Assembly (NCBI RefSeq): GCF_900580865.1
Contig: NZ_UTBZ01000099.1
Coordinates: 142,002 to 197,300, forward strand
Source of the DNA: Pseudomonas viridiflava
Lineage (GTDB): Bacteria > Pseudomonadota > Gammaproteobacteria > Pseudomonadales > Pseudomonadaceae
Length of the DNA: 55,299 bases
Direction: 5' to 3'
The notes under the pieces were generated by a model. It ran no database searches and had not been told where the DNA came from. It was given only the letters and a program-made list of their open reading frames with translations. A program made the position numbers and the translations under genes. Shown here one piece after another: positions 9,552-17,704 of this stretch. Positions within the stretch are counted from its first letter, which is position 1. Every line of letters begins with the position of its first letter.

Positions 9552-9764
9552 ATGTCCACACGTCAGAGCGGTACCGTCAAGTGGTTTAACGACGAGAAAG
9601 GTTTTGGTTTTATCACTCCAGAAAGCGGTCCGGATCTGTTCGTGCATTTCCGCGCCATTCAGGGCAACGGCTTCAAAAGCCTGAAAGAAGGCCAGAAAGT
9701 GACCTTCGTTGCTGTGCAAGGCCAGAAAGGCATGCAGGCTGACGAAGTACAAGCAGAAGCCTGA
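9552..9764 (+). CDS. Cold-shock protein, CspA family
   Basis: A 70-residue single cold-shock domain that binds single-stranded RNA or DNA. RNP1 is KGFGFI and RNP2 is LFVHF, with GTVKWFN at the start of strand one. The ribosome binding site AAAGGAAATAAG precedes ATG 9552. About 400 bases of non-coding leader precede it, long for this genome but typical of cold-shock mRNAs, whose 5' leaders fold and control translation. A strong terminator follows at once, so it is monocistronic. Several csp paralogues exist in pseudomonads, so I give no symbol. Confidence 0.93.
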   Translation: MSTRQSGTVKWFNDEKGFGFITPESGPDLFVHFRAIQGNGFKSLKEGQKVTFVAVQGQKGMQADEVQAEA

Positions 9765-9775
9765 TTTCTGTTACG

Positions 9776-9810
9776 AAAAAGCCCCTGATATTGATATCAG
9801 GGGCTTTTTT
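9776..9810 (+). terminator. Rho-independent terminator of the cold-shock gene
   Basis: A perfect stem AGCCCCTGATA / TATCAGGGGCT with a four-base loop and six T bases after it. The preceding A-run makes it usable from both strands. Confidence 0.93.
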
Positions 9811-9860
9811 GTGCCCGCGAATCCGTAAAATGGCGCTTCATTTTGCGTCCAGAGGCTGCC

Positions 9861-10349
9861 ATGTCGAAAAACCTGCTCACGCCCCAAGGGGATTTCCCTC
9901 CCGTTGGCCTAGGTCGTCGCCTGGCAGCGATGTTCTATGACTTTCTGCTGTGCACCGCCCTGCTGATCGTCACCGGCGGCATCTACAAGATGATCCAGGC
10001 CGCCATCATTGGTGAAGAACGTCTGCGGGTAATGACCGATGCCGGCAAGCTCGATGGCGATCCGCTCTACTCCACCGTGCTGCTGTTGGTGCTGTTTGCG
10101 TTCTTTGCCAAGTTCTGGACCCATGGCGGGCAGACACTGGGCATGCAGGTGTGGGGCATTCGCGTGCAGAACACCAACGGCACGGCGATCAGTCTGTGGC
10201 AGGCGCTGTTGCGGTTTATGGTGTCGATTGCGTCGTGGGCGTGCGTAGGCCTAGGGTTCTTCTGGTCGCTGTACGACAAGCAGAAGCGCACGTGGCATGA
10301 CATCTATTCCGATACCCGCCTCGTCCGGGTCCCGAAGAAGACCAAATAA
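9861..10349 (+). CDS. RDD-family membrane protein
   Basis: The 162-residue product starts at ATG 9861, with CAGAGG upstream; an in-frame TTG at 9843 is not needed. The GLGRRLAAMFYDFLL segment (about 19-33) carries the R and D of the RDD family, followed by two or three hydrophobic helices and a late GQTLGMQVWGIRV and W-x-D-x-YSDTRLV motif. RDD proteins are small inner-membrane proteins; a few act as sodium/proton exchangers, most are uncharacterised. It stands alone between the cold-shock gene and the convergent nadA, separated from it by a REP pair. Confidence 0.85.
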   Translation: MSKNLLTPQGDFPPVGLGRRLAAMFYDFLLCTALLIVTGGIYKMIQAAIIGEERLRVMTDAGKLDGDPLYSTVLLLVLFAFFAKFWTHGGQTLGMQVWGIRVQNTNGTAISLWQALLRFMVSIASWACVGLGFFWSLYDKQKRTWHDIYSDTRLVRVPKKTK

Positions 10350-10369
10350 TTTCCAGACGCCAAAACTAC

Positions 10370-10460
10370 TGTGGGAGCGAGCCTGCTCGCGAAGGCGGCG
10401 TATCAGTCGATTTCAATGGTGACTGATACACCGCTTTCGCGAGCAGGCTCGCTCCCACAG
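10370..10460 (+). repeat. REP doublet (GTGGGAGCGAGC family A), copy 1
   Basis: Left element TGTGGGAGCGAGCCTGCTCG, extended CGAAGGCGG, and an inverted right element ending GCTCGCTCCCACA, separated by about 30 bases. It fills the gap between convergent genes (RDD gene and nadA). Confidence 0.92.
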
Positions 10461-10482
10461 GTTTTGTGGCGCTTTTCAGAAT

Positions 10483-11541
10483 TCAGGCGTTACCGGCCAG
10501 CTTCATCCGTGCAGCCTGAGTGAAATCGAGCATGCGCTTCAACGGTCGGATCGCCTGCGGAATCAACGCCGGATCAACAAAGATCTCGTTCGTCCCCTCC
10601 TTCAAGCTCTTGAGCGTGCGCTCAAGGGTGTTCATGGCCATCCACGGGCAATGTGCACAACTGCGGCACGCAGCGCCGTTACCGGCGGTTGGCGCTTCGA
10701 TGAAGACCTTGTCCGGGCACAATTGCTGCATCTTGTAGAAGATGCCACGGTCAGTCGCAACGATCAGCGTCTTGTTCGGCAGGCTCTGCGCGGCAGCAAT
10801 CAGCTGGCTGGTGGAACCGACGGCGTCGGCCAGCTCGATCACCGACGTTGGCGATTCCGGGTGTACCAGAATCGCAGCGTCCGGATACAGCGCCTTCATG
10901 TCTTCGAGCTGCTTGGACTTGAACTCTTCGTGAACGATGCACGCGCCGTCCCACAGCAGCATGTCGGCGCCGGTCTTGCGCTGGATGTAGGTGCCGAGGT
11001 GCTTGTCCGGCCCCCAAATGATCGTCTCGCCGTTGTCCATCAGGCTTTCGACGATTTCCAGCGCGCAACTTGAAGTCACCACCCAATCAGCTCGAGCCTT
11101 AACAGCTGCGGAGGTGTTGGCGTACACCACCACCGTGCGCTCCGGGTGCTGATCGCAGAACGCCGAGAACTCATCGACCGGGCACCCCAGGTCCAGCGAG
11201 CAGGTCGCCTCGAGGGTTGGCATCAGCACGCGTTTTTCCGGGTTGAGGATCTTCGCGGTCTCGCCCATGAACTTCACGCCGGCCACCACCACGGTCTTGG
11301 CCGGGTGAGCGTTGCCGAAGCGGGCCATTTCCAGGGAGTCAGAGACACAGCCACCGGTTTCTTCGGCCAGGGCCTGAATCACCGGGTCGCAATAAAAGTG
11401 GGCCACCAGCACCGCGTCCTGAGCCTTGAGCTCGGCGGCAATGGCGGAACGGTAATAAGCCTCTTCCTCAGCGGTCAGCGGTTTGGGCTGTTTGGCATCG
11501 AGGTGGGCTTGAACCAGAAGGCGTTCGGAAATCTGCGTCAT
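10483..11541 (-). CDS. nadA: Quinolinate synthase
   Basis: The 352-residue enzyme condenses iminoaspartate with dihydroxyacetone phosphate to quinolinate, the precursor of NAD, using an oxygen-sensitive 4Fe-4S cluster. HFYCDPVIQALAEETGG near the N terminus, the MPTLEATCSLD and CRSCAHCPWMAMNTL segments show the family and its cysteines; the latter has a C-x2-C-x2-C spacing. The frame is open to 11640, but the family starts at MTQISERL, and ATG 11541 gives normal length. It is a single gene beyond the tRNA-Lys; nadB and nadC are not nearby. Confidence 0.96.
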   Translation of the reverse strand: MTQISERLLVQAHLDAKQPKPLTAEEEAYYRSAIAAELKAQDAVLVAHFYCDPVIQALAEETGGCVSDSLEMARFGNAHPAKTVVVAGVKFMGETAKILNPEKRVLMPTLEATCSLDLGCPVDEFSAFCDQHPERTVVVYANTSAAVKARADWVVTSSCALEIVESLMDNGETIIWGPDKHLGTYIQRKTGADMLLWDGACIVHEEFKSKQLEDMKALYPDAAILVHPESPTSVIELADAVGSTSQLIAAAQSLPNKTLIVATDRGIFYKMQQLCPDKVFIEAPTAGNGAACRSCAHCPWMAMNTLERTLKSLKEGTNEIFVDPALIPQAIRPLKRMLDFTQAARMKLAGNA

Positions 11542-11751
11542 GTTCGCAAGACCTGCAGGCGCGTTCGCGCGAAAGTCGAGTATACACCCGGCTCCGGACC
11601 GCTTGAGGGTACCGCCGGGAGAGTGAGTATTATCAGGCACGGACAGCTTTGAAGCTGCGCAAGGCTACAGAATATCCCGTTGATACAAAAGATGATTCTG
11701 ACCTGCGTCAGCGCTGCGGGTAGTGAAATAACGCGGAGCGAAATTACAGGC

Positions 11752-11796
11752 AAAAAAAAACCCGGAAATCCTCACTTTCGTGGGCCTTCCGGATTT
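11752..11796 (-). terminator. Terminator downstream of tRNA-Lys
   Basis: On the minus strand a TCCGGAAGG ... TTTCCGGG stem-loop is followed by nine T bases. It lies 17 bases past the tRNA 3' end. Confidence 0.85.
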
Positions 11797-11812
11797 TCTA
11801 AACCGCCAAATA

Positions 11813-11888
11813 TGGTGGGTCGTGTGGGATTCGAACCTACGACCAATTGGTTAAAAGCCAACTGCTCTACCAACTGAGCTAACGACCC
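11813..11888 (-). tRNA. tRNA-Lys (anticodon TTT)
   Basis: A 76-base cloverleaf on the minus strand with encoded CCA. The acceptor stem is GGGTCGT / ACGACCC, the D loop TAGCTCAGTTGGTAGAGC, the anticodon loop CTTTTAA reads UUU (Lys), and the T arm has GGTTCGAATCC. In P. aeruginosa the tRNA-Lys next to queC is an integration site for genomic islands; here nadA follows within about 270 bases, so no island is present. Confidence 0.97.
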
Positions 11889-11905
11889 GCTGTGTGGTGG
11901 CGCGT

Positions 11906-11933
11906 ATAATACTGATTTTTAAGGACTATTCAA
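11906..11933 (-). promoter_or_regulatory. Sigma-70 promoter of tRNA-Lys
   Basis: Minus-strand TTGAAT (11933-11928) and TATTAT (11911-11906) with a 16-base spacer, 17 bases before the tRNA 5' end. Confidence 0.65.
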
Positions 11934-11950
11934 CACCTTTTTGAAAATAA

Positions 11951-12643
11951 TCAAAAATAAGGTGTTGGGTCGTCCACACCAGCGGCCGCGAAGCCTTCTG
12001 CGCGCAGGCGGCAGCTGTCGCATTTGCCGCACGCGCGGCCGTCATCGTCGGCCTGATAACAGGAAACGGTGAGGCCATAATCAACGCCGAGCTTCACGCC
12101 CGCCTGGACGATCTGCGCCTTGCTCAGGTTCTGCAGGGGCGCCTGAATGCGGAAACCGTTGCCTTCCACACCGGCCTTGGTCGCCAGGTTGGCCATGCGC
12201 TCGAACGACTCGATAAACTCGGGACGGCAATCCGGGTAACCGGAATAGTCCACGGCGTTGACACCAATAAAGATGTCACGCGCACCCAGCACTTCTGCCC
12301 AGCCCAACGCCAGCGACAGGAACACCGTGTTACGCGCCGGCACGTACGTCACCGGAATGCCTTCGCCCAGTTCTTCAGGAATGTCGATACTGCTGTCAGT
12401 CAGTGCCGAGCCGCCCATGCCATTCAGATTGAGGCCGATCACCTTGTGCTCAACCACACCCAGGTCGCGGGCGACGCGGGCAGCGGCGTGCAGTTCGGCA
12501 TGCGAACGCTGACCGTAATCGAAGCTCATGGTGTAGCAGCTGTAGCCTTGCGCACGAGCCATGGCTACAACGGTCGCCGAATCCAGGCCGCCGGACAGCA
12601 GGATGACCGCACGTTTTTCAGTGGTGTTCAGTTGTTCGGTCAT
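11951..12643 (-). CDS. queC: 7-cyano-7-deazaguanine synthase
   Basis: The 230-residue enzyme turns carboxydeazaguanine into preQ0 with ATP and ammonia, a step toward queuosine in tRNA. The PP-loop SGGLDSAT is at about 17-24, and the zinc site is formed by the cysteines of SCYQAD and CGKCDSC near the C terminus. The start at ATG 12643 (MTEQLN) lies one base after the queE stop at 12645; the longer open frame running into queE is not used. QueC and QueE act in succession, and their coupling here supports both calls. Confidence 0.95.
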   Translation of the reverse strand: MTEQLNTTEKRAVILLSGGLDSATVVAMARAQGYSCYTMSFDYGQRSHAELHAAARVARDLGVVEHKVIGLNLNGMGGSALTDSSIDIPEELGEGIPVTYVPARNTVFLSLALGWAEVLGARDIFIGVNAVDYSGYPDCRPEFIESFERMANLATKAGVEGNGFRIQAPLQNLSKAQIVQAGVKLGVDYGLTVSCYQADDDGRACGKCDSCRLRAEGFAAAGVDDPTPYF

Positions 12644-12644
12644 C

Positions 12645-13292
12645 TCAGCGCCCCGGCTCGTCGTTCCAAAGATATTTATGCAACTGCAATTGCAAGCGCA
12701 CCGGCAGGTTGTCCGCCACCACCCAGTCCGCCAGGTCGCGAGCATTAAGGTCATGGTGACTTGGGGAAAACAGCACTTCGCCGGCACGCCGATCGAGACC
12801 GTACTGAATCAGTTTGGAGACGGCCCAGTCATAGTCGTCCCGCGAGCAGATAACAAACTTCACCTGATCGTTGGGCGTCAGCAGTTCGATGTTCTCGTAA
12901 CGGTTGCGATGGGCTTCTTTCGAATCCGGCGTCTTCAGGTCGACAACGCGACTGACGCGCGGATCGACAGCCGAGACGTCGAGGGCGCCGCTGGTTTCCA
13001 GCGAGACCTCGTAACCGGCGTCACACAACTGCTTGAGCAAAGGAATGGCATTCGGCTGCGCCAGCGGCTCACCACCGGTGACACAGACGTAGCGCGGACG
13101 AAATCCGGCCACTTGCTCGAGGATGTCGTCGAGGGTACGGACGGTGCCGCCGCTGAACGCATAGGCGCTGTCGCAGTATTGGCAACGCAAAGGGCAACCG
13201 GTCAGGCGCACAAAAACAGTGGGCAGCCCGGCAGTCCGCGTTTCCCCCTGCAACGAGTAGAAAACTTCGGTGATTCTCAATGTGTCTTGCAT
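12645..13292 (-). CDS. queE: 7-carboxy-7-deazaguanine synthase (radical SAM)
   Basis: The 215-residue radical SAM enzyme converts carboxytetrahydropterin to carboxydeazaguanine. The cluster motif is CPLRCQYC (C-x3-C-x2-C, about residues 33-40), the short spacing known for part of the QueE family, and TGGEP follows as the SAM-binding segment. The N-terminal MQDTLRITEVFYSLQGE fits the family start at ATG 13292; a GTG three codons earlier (13301) is possible because neither has a strong ribosome binding site. It is the first gene of the queE-queC pair. Confidence 0.94.
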   Translation of the reverse strand: MQDTLRITEVFYSLQGETRTAGLPTVFVRLTGCPLRCQYCDSAYAFSGGTVRTLDDILEQVAGFRPRYVCVTGGEPLAQPNAIPLLKQLCDAGYEVSLETSGALDVSAVDPRVSRVVDLKTPDSKEAHRNRYENIELLTPNDQVKFVICSRDDYDWAVSKLIQYGLDRRAGEVLFSPSHHDLNARDLADWVVADNLPVRLQLQLHKYLWNDEPGR

Positions 13293-13410
13293 AGTCGCCA
13301 CGGGCGTAACAGCTAAACAGGCTGTCCGCCTCCGTCAGGCACTTCAGGCAATCCCGCCAACGCGCGGACCACAAGAAGCGTGTTTCAGAAAAAGGGCGTG
13401 AATTCTAACG

Positions 13411-13437
13411 AAAAAACCCGCGACAAGCGCGGGTTTC
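13411..13437 (-). terminator. Terminator of the tol-pal-cpoB operon
   Basis: Minus-strand AACCCGCG-CTTGT-CGCGGGTT stem followed by TTTT, 20 bases beyond the cpoB stop. Confidence 0.9.
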
Positions 13438-13458
13438 TTCCAAACGGGTCAAGCGTAC

Positions 13459-14292
13459 TTACATGCGTTGCAGATCGCGTTGAGCCAACTGAGCGGCGGA
13501 GGTGCCCGGATATTGGGCCACCACCTGCTGCAGAATGCCTTTGACCTTGTCGGTATGACCGAGGCGGCGTTCTACATCAGCCAGCTTGTACAGCGAATCC
13601 GGCACTTTGGCGTGCTTGGGATACAGCTGCGAAACCTTGGCGAAAGCCTGACCTGCACCTTGCAGATCGCCCTTGGCCAGATTGACTTCGCCCAACCAGT
13701 ACTGGGCGTTGCCCGCATATTGGCTGTTCGGGTATTTGCGCAGGAAAGCGGCAAAAGCCTGGCTGGCCTTGTCGAAATCCTTGGCTTTGATCAGGTCGAA
13801 AGCAGCATCGTAATACAGCTTTTCCTTGGCCGGATCACCCGGTTCACTACTTGCAGCAGGTGCCTGGGCAGCAGCCCCGGCGCCAGCGGCAGCACCGGCA
13901 GCAGCACTAACATCGCCACCGGCAGAAGAATTCTCAGGAGTCGCGGCAGGTGCAACGCCGGATCCTATGCGCCGATCAAGATCCTGGTATCGCTCCAGGG
14001 ATTCCTGTTTCATGCGCGCAACCTGATTCTGCAGTTCTTCGATCACGCCTTGCTGGCGCGATATCTGATCCTGCATCTGTTGCAATTGGTTGAACAGCAT
14101 GCCTTGTGCCGAGGCAGGGGCCGAAGCCGCTCCCCCGGCATAGGCGCCGTTCGTACCGTAACCCGCAGGCGGATAACTGCTCCCGCTATTGTTATAACCG
14201 GAGTTGTCATCGACCACAGGAACCGCAGCCCACGCCGCAAGCGGCGCGAGGCTGAGAGCCAGAACAGTTACAGCACGACGGCACGTTCGCAT
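13459..14292 (-). CDS. cpoB: Cell division coordinator CpoB (YbgF)
   Basis: The 277-residue periplasmic protein coordinates peptidoglycan synthesis by PBP1B with Tol-driven outer-membrane constriction and binds TolA. A signal peptide ends near AWA at about 20-22. A coiled coil (about 65-105, QLQQMQDQISRQQGVIEELQ) forms the trimer stalk, an Ala/Gly/Pro-rich linker follows (about 110-150), and three TPR repeats fill the C terminus, with the KYPNSQYAGNAQYWLGE type of repeat. It starts 7 bases after the pal stop, the standard end of the tol-pal locus. Confidence 0.95.
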   Translation of the reverse strand: MRTCRRAVTVLALSLAPLAAWAAVPVVDDNSGYNNSGSSYPPAGYGTNGAYAGGAASAPASAQGMLFNQLQQMQDQISRQQGVIEELQNQVARMKQESLERYQDLDRRIGSGVAPAATPENSSAGGDVSAAAGAAAGAGAAAQAPAASSEPGDPAKEKLYYDAAFDLIKAKDFDKASQAFAAFLRKYPNSQYAGNAQYWLGEVNLAKGDLQGAGQAFAKVSQLYPKHAKVPDSLYKLADVERRLGHTDKVKGILQQVVAQYPGTSAAQLAQRDLQRM

Positions 14293-14298
14293 ATCGAA

Positions 14299-14796
14299 TT
14301 ACTTACGCAGTTCGACGCGACGGTTTTGAGCCCAGGACTGCTCGTCGTTGCCGGTAGCAACTGGACGCTCTTCGCCGTAGGAAACCAGTTCCAGCTGAGC
14401 TGGGGAAACACCTTGCAGTACCAGGTAGCGCTGAACGGCTTTCGCACGACGCTCGCCCAGTGCCATGTTGTACTCACGAGTACCACGTTCGTCGGTGTTG
14501 CCTTCCAGAACAACGCGAGCGCCGTTTGCTTTCAGGTCTTTGGCGTGAACGTCCAGAGCGCGCATGGCTTCTGGCTTCAGGTCCGAGCTGTCGTATTCGA
14601 AGTAGAAGGTGGTGATTGCGCGCAGAGCAGCTTCTTCGCTCAGGGAACCGTCAACGGCACCAGTGTTTGCGCCGTAACCAGCGTTTGGATCAACAGCGCC
14701 TTCACCGGCGTTGTCGCCGCCTTTGGACGAGCAACCTACAGCTACAGCCATGGCCAGAGCCAGCGCAGCAAATTTACCAAACTTCAGCATTTCCAT
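14299..14796 (-). CDS. pal: Peptidoglycan-associated lipoprotein Pal (OprL)
   Basis: The 165-residue lipoprotein anchors the outer membrane to peptidoglycan. The lipobox VAVGC places the acylated cysteine near residue 22. The C-terminal OmpA-like domain carries FYFEYDSSDL and the peptidoglycan-binding GNTDERGTREYNMALGERRA motif. AGGAG seven bases upstream fixes the start at ATG 14796. It is separated from tolB by 52 bases and may have its own promoter there, as reported in related bacteria. Confidence 0.97.
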   Translation of the reverse strand: MEMLKFGKFAALALAMAVAVGCSSKGGDNAGEGAVDPNAGYGANTGAVDGSLSEEAALRAITTFYFEYDSSDLKPEAMRALDVHAKDLKANGARVVLEGNTDERGTREYNMALGERRAKAVQRYLVLQGVSPAQLELVSYGEERPVATGNDEQSWAQNRRVELRK

Positions 14797-14848
14797 CGTG
14801 AAACTCCTAATGAACCCCAGTGTGTTAAGTAAAACGTGTAGCGCCCGC

Positions 14849-16150
14849 TCACTTCAGGTAAGGGGACCAGGACGGTTCTCTGACTTCGCCTTGAGCGGTA
14901 GGAAGCGGGAGCCTAACGCGTCCATTAATGGACACGAGCATCAAGACTCCCCGGCCCTGTTGGCGGGTGGCGTAGATTACCATGGTGCCGTTGGGCGCAA
15001 CAGTAGGTGACTCGTCCAGAGTGCTATCAGTGAGGATCTTTACACTACCTCGCTGCAGATCCTGAGCTGCCACCTTGAAATTGGTGAAGCCATCCTGACG
15101 ATGAATCATCACCAAAGTCTTTTCATCTGCCGAAAGTTTCGGGTTGGCGTTGTAGTTACCTACAAACGTCACACGCTCGGCACCACCGCCACTGGCGCTG
15201 GTTTTGTAGATCTGTGGCTTGCCGCCGCGGTCCGAGGTGAAGTAGATGGTCGAACCATCCTTGCCCCAGTATGGTTCGGTGTTGATGCCAGGACCTGCGG
15301 TCACGCGGGTGATCTGGCGCGAAGCCAGGTTCATCACGTAAATGTCCGGGTTACCGTCTTTCGACAGTACGAATGCCAGGCGATCGCCGTTCGGCGACCA
15401 GGCTGGCGCGCCGTTCAGACCTTCGAAGTTGGTGATCTGCTCACGGCGACCGGTATCGATGTTCTGCATGAAGATGCGCGGACGCTTCTGCTCGAACGAT
15501 ACGTACGCGATGCGCTTGCCATCCGGTGCGAAACGCGGCGACAGGATCGGCTCGCGCGATTGCAGCAGAGTTACGGCGCGGGCACCGTCGTAGTCCGAAC
15601 GTTGCAGGGTGTAACGGGTATTCTTCTCGGAGAAGCGTTCAGCCGTTACGTACAGCAGACGCGTCGAGAACGCACCTTCAATACCGGTCAGCTTCTGGAA
15701 CGACTGGTCGGAGATGAAGTGAGCCATGTCGCGCAGTTGCTCGGTAGTACCGGAAACACTGCCGTCAGCCACTTTCTGTTCGGTGGCCACGTTGAACAGT
15801 GCCCACTGCACCTGCAGGCGACCGCCGGCTGGAGCAATGCTGCCGACCATCATGTATTGAGCACCCACCGCCTTCCAGTCACGGAAGATGATTTCGCTCG
15901 GCTGGCTTGGCTGGCTGATCATGTTTTGCTTTGGAATCGGCGAGTAGTAGCCCGAGTTGCGCAAATCGTTACCAATGATTTCAGCCATGTCGTCCGGCAG
16001 CACGGCACCGCCCTGCATGCCGAACGGTACAACGGCGATCGGTGTAGCCCGATCGCTGCCGCTGGTAACCAGAATGTTTTTCTCATCAGCCATCGCGATC
16101 CCTGCCATGCAGCAGATCACGACCAGCATTCCTCGAAGAAGGTTTCTCAC
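14849..16150 (-). CDS. tolB: Tol-Pal system beta-propeller protein TolB
   Basis: The 433-residue periplasmic protein links Pal with TolA. A signal peptide ends near MAD (about residue 22), an N-terminal alpha/beta domain follows (about 25-165), and the C-terminal six-blade propeller shows repeated S-P-x-(F/W)-(S/A)-P-(D/N)-G motifs such as SPRFAPDGKRIAYVS and APAWSPNGDRLAFVLS. It begins with GTG, overlapping the tolA stop in GTGA, a sign of translational coupling. Confidence 0.96.
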   Translation of the reverse strand: MRNLLRGMLVVICCMAGIAMADEKNILVTSGSDRATPIAVVPFGMQGGAVLPDDMAEIIGNDLRNSGYYSPIPKQNMISQPSQPSEIIFRDWKAVGAQYMMVGSIAPAGGRLQVQWALFNVATEQKVADGSVSGTTEQLRDMAHFISDQSFQKLTGIEGAFSTRLLYVTAERFSEKNTRYTLQRSDYDGARAVTLLQSREPILSPRFAPDGKRIAYVSFEQKRPRIFMQNIDTGRREQITNFEGLNGAPAWSPNGDRLAFVLSKDGNPDIYVMNLASRQITRVTAGPGINTEPYWGKDGSTIYFTSDRGGKPQIYKTSASGGGAERVTFVGNYNANPKLSADEKTLVMIHRQDGFTNFKVAAQDLQRGSVKILTDSTLDESPTVAPNGTMVIYATRQQGRGVLMLVSINGRVRLPLPTAQGEVREPSWSPYLK

Positions 16151-17229
16151 AAGGCTAGATCCTCAGGTGTGAATGTCATCTTGAATGAACGATACGGAGC
16201 GAAATCGCTCGGCTTCATTCCCTGCATTTCTGTCAAACGTCCAATATTCTTCACTGCCGCGACTGCCGAGGCATCGAACGGACCATCGCCACTGGACTTG
16301 GCCACGCTGACCGAAGTCACCGTACCGTCCGGCAACATGCCGATCTGCAGTACAACGGTCATGCCTTTGCGTGCCGAAGGAGGACGGGCCCAACCTTCTG
16401 CCGCTCGCGCACGAATCAGGTCATCGAAACTGCCCGCAACTTCGTCACCCTGCTCATCGGCCAAGGCCTGCTGGCGCTGCGGCGTATCGGAAAGCAAATC
16501 GGCCAAGGCCTGAGCCTTTTTGTCTTCGGTCGATTTACGTGCCGCATCCTGCGCTTTCTTCTTCGCAGCATCGGCAGCAGCTTTCTTCTTCGCTTCGTCG
16601 GCGATTTTCTTCTTCGCCTCTTCAGCTTCAGCTTTCTTCTTGGCGTCTTCGGCGGCTTTCTTCTTCGCGTCTTCGACAATCTTCTTCTTGGCTTCTTCAG
16701 CAGCGGCTTTTTTGGCCTCTTCTTCAGCAGCCTTTTTCGCTTCTTCTTCAGATTTCTTCTTGGCTATATCAGCCAATTGTTTCTCTTCGGCCTTTTTGGC
16801 TTCGGCGGTCTTCTTGGCTTCGTCGGCTTTTTTGGCTTCGTCAGCCTTTTTCGCCTCGTCTGCTTTTTTCGACTCGTCGGCCTTCTTGGCCTCCTCGGCT
16901 TTTTGAGCCGCTTCTTCTTTCTTTTGTTCCGCAGCGGCCTTGATCTCTTCCTGCTCGACCTTCTTCTGCTCCATCTGCTCGACTTCGGTCTGGCGCGCGG
17001 CGGATTTCTTCGCCTCACCCGCAATCTTCTGATTGGTCTGGGTGGTTGCCTGACTTTTCGATTTCAGCTGGTAGAGGGTCGCCTGGACAATCGGTTTGGC
17101 CGGCGGCAGCTCTGGTGTGAAGGCAAAACTGACGAACAGCATGCCGAACACCAGCACGTGCAGGACAATTGCCAGAACACTAGGCCAGAAGTAGCTTTCC
17201 GAGGCGGACGGCTCTCGCTGTTGCTGCAT
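16147..17229 (-). CDS. tolA: Tol-Pal envelope-spanning protein TolA
   Basis: The 360-residue protein spans the periplasm. One N-terminal membrane helix (about 13-36) anchors it; domain II (about 60-250) is a very long Ala/Lys/Glu helix with many AKKADE and AKKKAE units; domain III (about 270-360) is the globular C terminus that binds TolB and Pal, with VVLQIGMLPDGTV and SVAKSSGDGPFDASA. The tandem units make the DNA repetitive between 16560 and 16960, so length may vary among strains. Start and stop overlap tolR and tolB respectively. Confidence 0.95.
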   Translation of the reverse strand: MQQQREPSASESYFWPSVLAIVLHVLVFGMLFVSFAFTPELPPAKPIVQATLYQLKSKSQATTQTNQKIAGEAKKSAARQTEVEQMEQKKVEQEEIKAAAEQKKEEAAQKAEEAKKADESKKADEAKKADEAKKADEAKKTAEAKKAEEKQLADIAKKKSEEEAKKAAEEEAKKAAAEEAKKKIVEDAKKKAAEDAKKKAEAEEAKKKIADEAKKKAAADAAKKKAQDAARKSTEDKKAQALADLLSDTPQRQQALADEQGDEVAGSFDDLIRARAAEGWARPPSARKGMTVVLQIGMLPDGTVTSVSVAKSSGDGPFDASAVAAVKNIGRLTEMQGMKPSDFAPYRSFKMTFTPEDLAL

Positions 17230-17690
17230 CAGGGGGCCTCGGTAATCAAACCAACATTACCGACCCCGGCTTTCTGCAACCCGCCCATGGCGCCCATGAC
17301 GGAACCGTAGTCGACGGTCTTGTCACCGCGGATGAAGACCTGGGTTCGCTTGCCGCCTTCAGTGCCGGCACGAATGATCTTGGTCACCGCGTCGGTCATT
17401 TGCGGCAGGGTCATGGCCCTGTCCTGTTGCTTCTCGGTATCGACTTCGCTGCCAAGGTTCCAGTAATAGGTCTTGTCAGCCTTGATCGAAATGGTCAGGA
17501 CCTGAGTGTTGTTGTCCTGCGGCAAGGCTTCGCTGGAAACCTTGGGCAGATCAACTTTCACGCCCTGATTGAGCATCGGCGCGGTCACCATGAAGATGAC
17601 CAGCAGTACCAACATCACGTCGATGTAAGGCACCACGTTCATCTCGGCGACCGGCTTGCGCTTTTTGCGAGCTCGAGCGATTAAAGCCAT
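17229..17690 (-). CDS. tolR: Tol-Pal proton channel subunit TolR
   Basis: The 153-residue ExbD/TolR protein has one membrane helix (about 21-42) following the conserved EMNVVPYIDVMLVLL; the Asp in that helix is the proton-coupling residue of the family. A periplasmic dimerisation domain follows, with VFIRGDKTVDYGSVM. It lies 14 bases after tolQ and its TGA overlaps the tolA ATG. Confidence 0.96.
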   Translation of the reverse strand: MALIARARKKRKPVAEMNVVPYIDVMLVLLVIFMVTAPMLNQGVKVDLPKVSSEALPQDNNTQVLTISIKADKTYYWNLGSEVDTEKQQDRAMTLPQMTDAVTKIIRAGTEGGKRTQVFIRGDKTVDYGSVMGAMGGLQKAGVGNVGLITEAP

Positions 17691-17704
17691 TGGAAATTAC
17701 CTGC

